This document shows, piece after piece, positions 51,357-59,174 of a DNA stretch of 64,000 bases (positions are counted from its first letter, which is position 1; each line of letters starts with the position of its first letter). The translations under genes were made by a program, and so were the position numbers. The notes beneath the pieces are model-generated. The model was given only the letters and a program-made list of their open reading frames with translations, ran no database searches and was not told the origin of the DNA. The stretch is from Cystobacterineae bacterium (lineage in GTDB: Bacteria > Myxococcota > Myxococcia > Myxococcales > Myxococcaceae), in contig WRKR01000001.1 in the NCBI GenBank assembly GCA_009782175.1, positions 219,753 through 283,752 of the forward strand, in the 5' to 3' direction.

Positions 51357-51689
51357 TTATACAATGCGCCATAAGAGCAAGGATAGACCAACAAAAAAAA
51401 TAGCTGAAAAAAGAATTTTATTATATTTTGCAAGCCATTCAGGCAGAAATATATCAAAATTGACTGAATGCTTGTCAGTGTATTTTTTTGCAAGCGACGT
51501 TAAGGGACATTCCCATTTGTTTATTAAAAGCACTATGCCTTCAAGAAAAATTGCACCCACACAAAACCAAACCAGTTTGTTGACTTTATTGAATGCCCCG
51601 GCATAACACACATAGACAATAACAGTTATAAAAACAAGCCATATTGCTGTGTGAAGAAGCTTGATTAAAAATAAATTTCTGTTCTCCAT
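51357..51689 (-). CDS. Small integral membrane protein, DUF2784-like
   Basis: 110 aa with three hydrophobic segments (LHTAIWLVFITVIVYVCYAG, LVWFCVGAIFLEGIVLLIN, ILFSAIFFVGLSLLLWRIV) and NKWECPLTSLAKKYTD between the second and third, resembling the W-x-CPLT-x-L-E element of DUF2784 proteins. Function unknown. The 185-bp gap to the next gene (51172-51356) contains TTGCTGTCATTGCATGTTAG, reminiscent of the boundary elements. Confidence 0.7.
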   Translation of the reverse strand: MENRNLFLIKLLHTAIWLVFITVIVYVCYAGAFNKVNKLVWFCVGAIFLEGIVLLINKWECPLTSLAKKYTDKHSVNFDIFLPEWLAKYNKILFSAIFFVGLSLLLWRIV

Positions 51690-51786
51690 TTTTTCACTGC
51701 ATTTTCAGATCCTCGTTTGAGTTTATGAACATTATTTGTTCCTAAACAATCTCATGATTTTATTGGTAGTGCAGTGCATTTTTTTA

Positions 51787-52263
51787 TTATAATTTAAAAA
51801 CAAACCCTATTCCGGGGTATTTTCTATCTCCAAGTTCAAGTTCTTTTTCTTCTTTTATTTTTCCTCCATGTTTTTTATAAAATCCATTATTTCGCAAACC
51901 CTTTATTGTCCATATCACCATGTCTTTGCAGGTTTTATTTTTATAATATAACTTCATATGTTCTAATAATTTTGTTCCTATTTTCCCCCCTTGATGCTCC
52001 AATCCAACATATAATGCGAGGATTTCACAATCATATTTGTCATTTGTTGTTTTTCCGCTGGCAAAGCCTTTTATGACATTGCTTTCTTCAAACACATATA
52101 TGTCTTCGGTTTTCACAACATTTCTAAAAATGTTTATGCATTTTTCAACCGTTCGTTTTTCGATAAAATTATTATCGATTGCCCCCTTGTATGATATTTG
52201 CCATACGGTTGAATTTATGTGGGCTATTGACTCCACATCATTGTCGTTTGCTTTTCTTATCAC
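51787..52263 (-). CDS. GNAT family N-acetyltransferase
   Basis: 158 aa. GNAT fold: MIRKANDNDVESIAHINSTV at the start; CEILALYVGLEHQGGKIGTK with the acetyl-CoA pyrophosphate loop (GGKIGTKLL, a variant of Q/RxxGxG/A); and FYKKHGGKIKEEKELELGD at the end. The substrate is unknown; cassettes often carry such acetyltransferases (antibiotic or polyamine targets). AT-rich, minus strand. The 97-bp gap downstream (51690-51786) has only a weak boundary signal (GGTAGTGCAGTGCATT). Confidence 0.9.
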   Translation of the reverse strand: MIRKANDNDVESIAHINSTVWQISYKGAIDNNFIEKRTVEKCINIFRNVVKTEDIYVFEESNVIKGFASGKTTNDKYDCEILALYVGLEHQGGKIGTKLLEHMKLYYKNKTCKDMVIWTIKGLRNNGFYKKHGGKIKEEKELELGDRKYPGIGFVFKL

Positions 52264-52360
52264 ATTTCCCCCGGAATAATTTATGTGTTATTTAATTTTT
52301 CATCGTTGAGCTTATAATATTTCAGTCGGGCCGTCAACCTCTCTCGTCTGATTGCACACA

Positions 52361-52633
52361 ACTAGACCGAACGAGGGTTGAAGTGAGCGTAGCGAGAGAC
52401 GCAGTTTGCGTGCAGATGAGGCGAGCTAAAGCTCGCCTGCACTCCGCTCCATGAAGGGTTTGAGAAAGCATGCTTTCTCAAACCCTTCCCTCCGCTCCGT
52501 TTTCACGCGGCCCTCCCTTCGGACCCCGCAGGCGTGCCTGAGGCACGTCGAGGACGGCCGAAGGAGGAAGCGCGGGAATATGTGCGCAAAATGTGGCTCG
52601 CAGCAGCTCAATTTAACCCTCGTTCGGTCTAGT
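52361..52633. mobile_element. MITE-like element with terminal inverted repeats
   Basis: 273 bp. Starts ACTAGACCGAACGAGGGTT and ends with its exact inverse AACCCTCGTTCGGTCTAGT; similarity continues imperfectly (GGGTTgAAgTGAGC against GGGTTaAAtTGAGC). Inside are a GGCGAGCT/AGCTCGCC hairpin and a perfect 30-bp palindrome at 52455-52484 (arms GGGTTTGAGAAAGCA). There is no transposase gene. A truncated relative is at 32789. It has inserted in the boundary between the GNAT and nitroreductase genes; TGGCAGTTTGGCAAGGTGGC right after it matches an arm of the boundary elements. The left flank 52264-52360 holds the GNAT promoter region. Confidence 0.8.
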
Positions 52634-52657
52634 GGCAGTTTGGCAAGGTGGCGGCTT

Positions 52658-53455
52658 TCATGCCCACGAAATGACATATTTCAGCTTGTCGCCCTCCGGA
52701 AAGTCTTCCCATATTTTAAATTTGCCTTCAATCCCCAATTCTTGACTGCTCAGCTCGAAGTGGCAAAGCGCAATTCCCATGTCAATGGAATCAAACATGG
52801 GATAAGGCTTTTTATAAAAATGCAAGGCATTGTTGTCAAGAAGCACCCGCCATTCCTGCTTATTGTTTGCCGAAGGTGCCAAACGCACCATTTCAAGCGG
52901 TGTTAAAAATGGCCCTGCGCTGGTTTTCAAAAGTGGATTGTTGAAATTCTTGTCAAAGAAAAGTTCCTCAAAAGGTTTGCGGGATGCATGGTTGTTGTTT
53001 GCTCTGACAATATATTTTTCAAAAAATCTCTGTTTATCACTCGCATAGCCAACAGGTGATACAATTTTTAGTTTTTCATCAGGGTGAAGCCTGACTTGTT
53101 TTTTAAAGTCACCGCGACTAAAAGAACCTCCAAGCCAGCAGGTGCCTAACCCCAAATCCGTGCAAAACAAGACAGCTTGCTCAAACATGTATGCAGCAGC
53201 TGTTTCGGCAAAAGGCGCTTCTTCATAAACCAACACCAAATAGTCGCACGCCCCCTTAATCCACCCATAAGTCCCCAATTTGACTTGTTCTTCGCCGAAA
53301 CTCGAGCTTATCAATTCTATTCTTGCCCTTTTGCCGAAAGGCGCTTGCAATGCATGGATGTATTGTTTAATCTGCTCAGTGTGCTCATTGCGCAATGGCT
53401 CTGCAATATAGGTGCGAACAGAACGTCGCTTCTGAATTGTTTCTATTATGTTCAT
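52658..53455 (-). CDS. Putative nitroreductase (TM1586-like)
   Basis: 265 aa FMN-dependent nitroreductase-fold protein: IIETIQKRRSVRTYIAEPLR at the start, FEQAVLFCTDLGLGTCWLGG in the centre, KIVSPVGYASDKQRFFEKYI, and LTPLEMVRLAPSANNKQEWR with MFDSIDMGIALCHFELSSQE. The duplicated half-domain layout fits the TM nitroreductase family. The substrate is unknown. Last, or first inserted, gene in the minus-strand series; its 3' boundary was interrupted by the MITE. Confidence 0.88.
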   Translation of the reverse strand: MNIIETIQKRRSVRTYIAEPLRNEHTEQIKQYIHALQAPFGKRARIELISSSFGEEQVKLGTYGWIKGACDYLVLVYEEAPFAETAAAYMFEQAVLFCTDLGLGTCWLGGSFSRGDFKKQVRLHPDEKLKIVSPVGYASDKQRFFEKYIVRANNNHASRKPFEELFFDKNFNNPLLKTSAGPFLTPLEMVRLAPSANNKQEWRVLLDNNALHFYKKPYPMFDSIDMGIALCHFELSSQELGIEGKFKIWEDFPEGDKLKYVISWA

Positions 53456-53489
53456 GTTATAATTGTTTTGTTTGTTGTTCCATTTTCTA

Positions 53490-53610
53490 TTTCATTGCCC
53501 CTTGCGCCCTCGTCGCTTGCATACAGGGCCTCATACAGGGCCTGAGTGTTGCAGGGGTTATTGTCGCTATTATACCAAAATGCCCGGTGTGTGTTGGTGT
53601 GTTTTTGTTT
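53490..53610. repeat. Cassette-boundary (attC-like) element, copy 5
   Basis: CGCCCTCGTCGCTTGCATAC, then TTGTCGCTATTATACCAAAA and TGCCCGGTGTGTGTTGG align loosely with copies 3 and 4 (CTGTCACTGCGCCAAACTGC, CAGGTGTGTGCCGG). It contains the duplicated CATACAGGGCCT. It marks the right end of the series next to recQ. The remainder of 53456-53852 holds a GA-rich run at about 53696-53712 and presumably the recQ promoter. Confidence 0.4.
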
Positions 53611-53852
53611 TTTTTAGCAGATTACTTGAGAAGACAGTCCCTCCCCTGTCGCCTGTTGAGTTTTGGCTCCAAACAGCATAGGGTAACTTTTGACTTGAGA
53701 GAGAGAGAGCGAGGAGGGCGACAGATGTATTATTGGAGGCGTGGATTTTTGGTGTGGCACCTGGGGGCAAAGGCATATGCTCCCTTGTTTTTTGTGCTTT
53801 CTATGCACTCTCTGCTTTCTTCTTCCCTTCGGCCCAGAGACATTTCTCAAAA

Positions 53853-55736
53853 ATGAGGCGCGACGCCGACGACATTCTCGCACGCGTTTTTGGTTATAGC
53901 GCTTTTCGCGGCGAGCAGAAGGCCATCATCCACCATGTCGCCGGCGGGGGCGACGCGCTGGTGTTGATGCCTACGGGGGGAGGAAAGTCTTTGTGCTATC
54001 AAATCCCCGCCCTGCTCCGCGAGGGTACAGCCATTGTGGTTTCGCCGCTGATTGCTCTCATGTATGAGCAGGTGAATACACTCAAAGAGGCGGGGGTGGC
54101 GGCGGAATACCTCAACTCCAGCCTCGATGCGGACTCGGCGAGGGCCGTTGAGCAGGCCTTGCGCGCGGGCAAGCTTCAACTCCTCTATATAGCCCCCGAG
54201 CGGCTGATGACGCCCCGCTTCCTCGAGTTGTTGGACGGCCTTCGCGACACCCACCAGCTTGCGTTGTTTGCCATTGACGAGGCGCATTGCGTTTCGCAAT
54301 GGGGGCATGACTTTCGCCCGGAATATTTGCAACTCACCATTTTGCCGGAGCGCTATCCCCGCATTCCGCGCATTGCACTCACCGCCACCGCCGACCGACA
54401 AACCCGGGATGAAATTATAGAGCGGCTGCATTTGGGTGCGGCACGCTGCTTCATTTCCAGTTTTGATCGGCCCAACATCCACTATGCGATGGTGGAGAAG
54501 GCGGACCCACGCCGCCAGCTGCTCAGCTTCATTTTCCAGTCTCAGCTTTCGCGCTCGGCGGGAATTGTCTATTGCCTCTCCAGGCTCCGCGCGGAAAAAA
54601 CCGCCGCCTGGCTGAGCCAGAACGGCCTTGTCGCGCTGCCCTATCACGCCGGGCTTCCCACCCAGGTGCGGGCGGCGCACCAGCAGCGTTTTTTGCGCGA
54701 AGATGGCCTCGTCATGGTAGCCACCATTGCCTTTGGCATGGGCATTGACAAACCCGACGTACGTTTCGTTGCGCACATTGACTTGCCGCGCTCCGTTGAA
54801 AGTTATTATCAGGAGACAGGGCGTGCGGGGAGAGACGGCCTCCCGGCGCAGGCGTGGATGGCCTGGGGGGCGGGGGACGTGGTGCAGCAGCGCCGGAGGA
54901 TTGAAACCAGCGAAGGCGAAGCCGGCATGGACTATGAAGCCTATCGCCAACTCGCCCACCGCCGCCTCAGTGCCCTCGTGGGGCTCGCCGAAACCACCTC
55001 CTGCCGCCGCCAGCAATTGCTCGCCTATTTCGACGAAGAGGCCGCCCCCTGCGGCAATTGCGACAATTGCGTCGCGCCACCCCAAACATGGGACGCCACA
55101 GAGGCCGCGCGCAAGGCTTTGTCGTGCATATACAGGGCGGGCCAGCGCTATGGGGCGGGCTACCTCATTGACGTGCTGCGCGGCAAATGCACCGAGAAGG
55201 TGCGAGAGCGGGGGCATGAGCGCCTGACAACTTTCGGCATTGGCCAAAACCTCGACGAAAAGCACTGGCAAATGGTATTCCGGCAACTGGTGGCGAAGGA
55301 CTTTGTCAACGTGGATGAGCGCTATAATACGTTGACGCTCAGCGAGGCCGCCCGCCCCCTGCTGCGCGGGGAAACCCGCTTCCTCACCAGGTTGCCGCCC
55401 GAAAAACCCCCAAGGCTCAAAAAACAGCGCAAGGGGGCTTGGGGGGCCACATTCGAAAACAACATTCCCAGCAACAAAGCTCCAGGCAGCGACATTCCCG
55501 ACGCGGTGGCTAACGCCCTCTTCGAGCGCCTTCGCGCCTGGCGTGCCGGCACGGCCAAAGCGCGCAACCTGCCGGCCTATATTGTTTTTCACGACACCAC
55601 CTTGCGTGAAATTGCCTCCGCCCGCCCCAGCACCACAGAGGAGCTGCGGCAGGTGACAGGCGTCGGTGAGCGCAAATTAGAAGCCTATGGCAAGGAAATA
55701 TTGGAGTTGGTGGCAGCCGCGGCGGAGGCAGAATGA
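53853..55736 (+). CDS. recQ: ATP-dependent DNA helicase RecQ
   Basis: 627 aa 3'-5' helicase of recombination and replication repair. Motifs: FGYSAFRGEQKAIIHHV (motif 0), Walker A MPTGGGKSLCYQIP, DEAH box with aromatic loop FAIDEAHCVSQWGHDFRPEY, GMGIDKPDVRFVAHIDLP and QETGRAGRDG (VI). A zinc-binding RQC part has CRRQQLLAYFDEEAAPCGNC then DNC, and a C-terminal HRDC domain (AYIVFHDTTLREIASARPST). I chose ATG 53853, where homology begins; the frame is open from 53733. Codon use is GC-rich, unlike the series before it. Confidence 0.95.
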   Translation: MRRDADDILARVFGYSAFRGEQKAIIHHVAGGGDALVLMPTGGGKSLCYQIPALLREGTAIVVSPLIALMYEQVNTLKEAGVAAEYLNSSLDADSARAVEQALRAGKLQLLYIAPERLMTPRFLELLDGLRDTHQLALFAIDEAHCVSQWGHDFRPEYLQLTILPERYPRIPRIALTATADRQTRDEIIERLHLGAARCFISSFDRPNIHYAMVEKADPRRQLLSFIFQSQLSRSAGIVYCLSRLRAEKTAAWLSQNGLVALPYHAGLPTQVRAAHQQRFLREDGLVMVATIAFGMGIDKPDVRFVAHIDLPRSVESYYQETGRAGRDGLPAQAWMAWGAGDVVQQRRRIETSEGEAGMDYEAYRQLAHRRLSALVGLAETTSCRRQQLLAYFDEEAAPCGNCDNCVAPPQTWDATEAARKALSCIYRAGQRYGAGYLIDVLRGKCTEKVRERGHERLTTFGIGQNLDEKHWQMVFRQLVAKDFVNVDERYNTLTLSEAARPLLRGETRFLTRLPPEKPPRLKKQRKGAWGATFENNIPSNKAPGSDIPDAVANALFERLRAWRAGTAKARNLPAYIVFHDTTLREIASARPSTTEELRQVTGVGERKLEAYGKEILELVAAAAEAE

Positions 55737-55748
55737 AGGCGTTCGCCC

Positions 55749-56105
55749 TCAAACCAGGCCGGTTTCAATTAAGGTTGATTGTCCTTTGCTCTTGTCCCTG
55801 CAAGTCCATTCCCAATATTCCTCGATAATGATCTTCTTATCCTCATTCAATTTTGGATATGAAATACACTTTCCTGTCATTATTTCGTCGTTTTTGTTGA
55901 TGTGCTGATAAGCAAATTCTAAATGGTTGTCTTCAAATATTTTTCCGATGATCTGTCCCTGCAAAATGCTTCCGCCTTGATATGTTGCCGATATAATCCC
56001 CCCGTTTTGTTTATAATAGAAAACAGTGTCGCTCGAAACCTCTCCATTTTCGGAATTGCTTGTTGACTTGAATTGTTTGTTATTAAGGTTTATTTTTATG
56101 TCCAT
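55749..56105 (-). CDS. Small conserved protein (often annotated 'n-acetylglutamate synthase')
   Basis: 118 aa. NLNNKQFKSTSNSENGEVSS, VFYYKQNGGIISATYQGGSI and FAYQHINKNDEIMTGKCISY match a family often mislabelled n-acetylglutamate synthase; there is no acetyltransferase motif, and the real function is unknown. ATG 56105 has AAGAGGAA upstream, while the frame extends 17 codons further. AT-rich, minus strand, convergent with recQ, like the cassette-type genes. Confidence 0.8.
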   Translation of the reverse strand: MDIKINLNNKQFKSTSNSENGEVSSDTVFYYKQNGGIISATYQGGSILQGQIIGKIFEDNHLEFAYQHINKNDEIMTGKCISYPKLNEDKKIIIEEYWEWTCRDKSKGQSTLIETGLV

Positions 56106-56189
56106 ATGTATATTCCTCTTGTCCATATATATATTTCTCTTAAGGCCTGTTGACACTTGTTTATAGGCCTTGTCTCGGCAGGAGGATTT

Positions 56190-57239
56190 CTACATGTCAA
56201 ACATTTTAACCGTATAACTTAGCTCTTTATCGAGTCCCGAAATAATAACTTGGAATATATCGCCTTCTTCATATTTAAATGAATCATCCAGTTGAGGACG
56301 AAATATGATACAGTTATTGATGCCATAGCCACCTAAATTAATATTATAATAAGTGCTTAGGCGGTCTGTAGAGCTGGGTGTGTTTTTTGAAAAAGTCCAC
56401 AGCGCTCCGCTATTGAGGTGTTTTAATCTCACTTCTGTTTTGTTGATATCGGGTATCCCATATTTTTGCGCATTTATGGATACGCTCCATGGGAGGTTGT
56501 TGGTGATAAGCGCTGTTGGGAATACCCCTGGTGATGGCCATGCAATATGATCATAATCCACAACACCGCGAGTCCTATCAAAAGCATACATCAATCCATA
56601 TCTATTGGCGCCTATACCAAAGCCGGATTTTTTCATGGGTGGATTCAATATCCAGCGTCGATGCCCCACCCTTTCAACATTGTTTGAGGCACTGTCATCC
56701 ATATAGCGAAATATGGTTGTGGGTGGCAAATTGACGGTTGATATGTTGGAACTCGACGCAGCCTTATAACCTTTTTGATAAAACTCCGGATCCATATCCT
56801 CTGGCTTCTCCGGATAATGCGTCAATTCATCAACAGCAGTCAACAAAACTGCCCCGTGCTGGTTTAATTCCGTATATTCAGCATCCAACTCAACATCATC
56901 AGGAATTCCAGCTATATAACGAACCAGGTTGATCGCATCAATGCCGGCTTGCAAAACCTCGTTTTTCACCTCACCTATGGCATATGACGGAATAGTTGTT
57001 GGAACTGTTATAAAATAACCACCTGCAAAACTTGTTGGAATGCTTGAATATCTGGCTTTAATGATATTTATTTTTTGCTGTTCTTCCTCACTAAAAGAAA
57101 ATATATCGGTGTTATCATTGGCATTGTCTGTCGTGGAATCCTCAGCATTGTTTATAGCGGAAACATCTGCTTTGCATGCTGGAAAAATTCCTGTTAATAT
57201 TAATGCCATCAGCATTAATTTCACAAAATATTTTTTCAT
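56190..57239 (-). CDS. CAP/SCP-domain lipoprotein
   Basis: 349 aa. Lipoprotein signal MKKYFVKLMLMALILTGIFP followed by AC (lipobox), an Asn/Asp-rich linker, then a CAP (cysteine-rich secretory protein/PR-1) domain: GIDAINLVRYIAGIPDDVEL, NQHGAVLLTAVDELTHYPEK and NVERVGHRRWILNPPMKKSG. The His and Glu sites of the CAP cavity appear present. The C-terminal 130 residues form a beta-rich tail. ATG 57239 has AAGGAAGGG in front; the frame continues 11 codons upstream. AT-rich, probably acquired with the neighbouring 55749 gene. Confidence 0.85.
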   Translation of the reverse strand: MKKYFVKLMLMALILTGIFPACKADVSAINNAEDSTTDNANDNTDIFSFSEEEQQKINIIKARYSSIPTSFAGGYFITVPTTIPSYAIGEVKNEVLQAGIDAINLVRYIAGIPDDVELDAEYTELNQHGAVLLTAVDELTHYPEKPEDMDPEFYQKGYKAASSSNISTVNLPPTTIFRYMDDSASNNVERVGHRRWILNPPMKKSGFGIGANRYGLMYAFDRTRGVVDYDHIAWPSPGVFPTALITNNLPWSVSINAQKYGIPDINKTEVRLKHLNSGALWTFSKNTPSSTDRLSTYYNINLGGYGINNCIIFRPQLDDSFKYEEGDIFQVIISGLDKELSYTVKMFDM

Positions 57240-57463
57240 GGTCCCTTCCTTAGATAGATATAAACGCTCCATTCCAGCTTAAACTTTTCAGTCCCATTAT
57301 ATATTATCCGGTGAATAAAAGGAAGTGTTATGGGCCACGTTTTGATCCTCAAAACCCAACAAGGCCGCTTTGCTATGCTGCTTGGCCCCGCCTCTCTCTC
57401 ATGCCCATTGGAAGCTGATGACCATGTAAAAAAAGCCTAATGTAAAAACAGCCTATATACAGC

Positions 57464-58840
57464 CTATATAAGGCACCCCTTGTCCATATAGCCTACCACC
57501 AGTGGCTGGGCCTTCGGTGGTTCCTCCCCTACCTCAAAAGCGCCTTCCAGGCGTGCCATGGCCGCCTCAAGGCGACCCTCTTCATTGGCATGTATTTCTA
57601 TCCACGGCTGGCCTTTCTCTATGTGCTCCCCAGGTTTGCACAACAATACAAAGCCTACGGAGGCGTCTATTTCTTCTTCAGCACGCGCGCGCCCGGCCCC
57701 CAGGGCTACGGCTCCAAGCCCTATGGCCATGGCCTCCTGCTTGTGCACATAGCCCGTGCGCGGTGAAAGCAGGGCCTTGCACAACTTGGCCTTGGGCAAC
57801 AGCTTGGGGTTTTCAAGCTGCGCCACATTCGCCCCCTGCGCCTTCGCCATGTCCACAAACTTTTGGAATGCAGCCCCCGAGTGCAGCGCGTGGCTCAACA
57901 CCGCTTCTGCCTCGGCCACCTCCTTCGCACGTTTTGCAAGCAGCAGCATTTCAACGGCCAAACGGCGTGTCAAGGCCATGGCGTCCTCAGGGCCGCGCCC
58001 ATGCAGCATTTCCAAGGCCTCCTTCACCTCAAGGGCATTGCCAATGGCATGGCCCAGGGGCGCATCCATGCGGCTGAGCAGCGCAACGGTGGGCTTTCCC
58101 ATGCGCTCGCCTATGCCAATGAGGGTTTGGGCCAATGCGCGCGCCTTTGTTTCCGTTGGCATGAAAGCGCCATTGCCCAGCTTCACATCCAACACCAGCG
58201 CGTCGGCACCCTCGGCAAGCTTTTTGCCCATAATGGAAGAGGCAATGAGGGGAAGGCAATCCACCGTGGCACTCACATCCCGCAGGGCATAGAGTTTTTT
58301 GTCGGCAGGCGCCAGCGTTTGCGTTTGCCCCGCCATACACACCCCGTGGCGGCCCAATATGTCAAGGAAGCGCTCCTTGGAAAGCCGGGTGCAAAAACCC
58401 TCAATGGACTCCAGTTTGTCCAAGGTGCCACCCGTATGCCCAAGGCCACGACCGGAAACCATGGGCACCACCACGCCTGTGCTTGCCACCCAGGGCGCCA
58501 ACACCAGAGAAAGCTTGTCGCCTACGCCACCTGTGGAGTGCTTGTCCACTTTTATGCCGGGCAAGGAGGAGAGGTTGAAGGCCTCCCCCTCCCCGGAATA
58601 CATTATGGCCTTTGTCCACGCCCAAAGCTCCTCCTCGTTGAGCCCACGGAAAAAAATGGCCATACACATGGCGGCCATTTGGTAATCCGCCACCGTGCCC
58701 GCAACAAAACCTTCCATAAAAGCCTGAATGTCTGCCGCTCCCAGCACTCCCCCCTGCCGCTTGTGCACAATTAACTCATAGGCGCGCATAGGGGAAGGCT
58801 TAGGCGAAGTGGAAGGGGAAGTAAATGCCTGCAGCAGCAT
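57464..58840 (-). CDS. deoA: Pyrimidine-nucleoside (thymidine) phosphorylase
   Basis: 458 aa. Phosphorolysis of thymidine/uridine to base and (deoxy)ribose 1-phosphate in nucleoside salvage. Seen: AYELIVHKRQGGVLGAADIQ, PGIKVDKHSTGGVGDKLSLV (the phosphate-binding signature), VVPMVSGRGLGHTGGTLDKL, KKLYALRDVSATVDCLPLIA and VLDVKLGNGAFMPTETKARA. The C-terminal beta domain (GLGAVALGAGRARAEEEIDA) is present. ATG 58840 has AGGAGGAGG just upstream; 51 more open codons are probably not translated. Whether deoA or pdp specificity applies is undecided. Confidence 0.92.
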   Translation of the reverse strand: MLLQAFTSPSTSPKPSPMRAYELIVHKRQGGVLGAADIQAFMEGFVAGTVADYQMAAMCMAIFFRGLNEEELWAWTKAIMYSGEGEAFNLSSLPGIKVDKHSTGGVGDKLSLVLAPWVASTGVVVPMVSGRGLGHTGGTLDKLESIEGFCTRLSKERFLDILGRHGVCMAGQTQTLAPADKKLYALRDVSATVDCLPLIASSIMGKKLAEGADALVLDVKLGNGAFMPTETKARALAQTLIGIGERMGKPTVALLSRMDAPLGHAIGNALEVKEALEMLHGRGPEDAMALTRRLAVEMLLLAKRAKEVAEAEAVLSHALHSGAAFQKFVDMAKAQGANVAQLENPKLLPKAKLCKALLSPRTGYVHKQEAMAIGLGAVALGAGRARAEEEIDASVGFVLLCKPGEHIEKGQPWIEIHANEEGRLEAAMARLEGAFEVGEEPPKAQPLVVGYMDKGCLI

Positions 58841-59038
58841 GGGCCTCCTCCTCAGGCGCCACAAAGCAGAGTTTGGTGAGGGCCGCGCTTTCAAAGCGGT
58901 GCCTTTAAATGCAGGTGCCGGCTCATTTGCAGAGGGGTTTAGGAGGGTATTCCACACCACCTTCCCATGGCGTTCAACTTGTGTTAAATGCATTCTGTTA
59001 ATGTTAAACGCGTGTTAAACTTGTAAGCTTGTAGGCTT

Positions 59039-59080
59039 GTGTTAAACACGTGTTCAACACGTGTTCAACACGTGTTTAAC
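59039..59080. repeat. Array of AACACGTGTT palindromes
   Basis: GTGTTAAACACGTGTTCAAC ACGTGTTCAACACGTGTTTA AC: three 11-bp units of the palindrome AACACGTGTT joined by C, edged by GTTAAAC/GTTTAAC. Before it, 58982-59038 holds weaker GTGTTAAA copies. It lies in the 330-bp divergent gap between the phosphorylase gene and the first GLUG lipoprotein gene and could be a multi-site operator for either. Confidence 0.6.
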
Positions 59081-59174
59081 GCAAGGGCGCTCAATATAGC
59101 CCATAACACAACCCATAACTCTGGCCGTGGCGGGGGAAAATGGACGCCCAACTCCTTTATAGAAAGAAATTTCC

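Noticed and set aside
50995..51606. 203-codon plus-strand frame across the PNPOx and DUF2784-like genes
   Set aside because: Antisense to two recognisable genes and spans their intergenic element.
52451..52906. 151-codon plus-strand frame across the MITE
   Set aside because: It is built from the inverted repeats and palindrome of the element and runs antisense into the nitroreductase gene.
54727..55227. Long frames on both strands inside recQ
   Set aside because: GC-rich shadow frames of the clearly conserved helicase.
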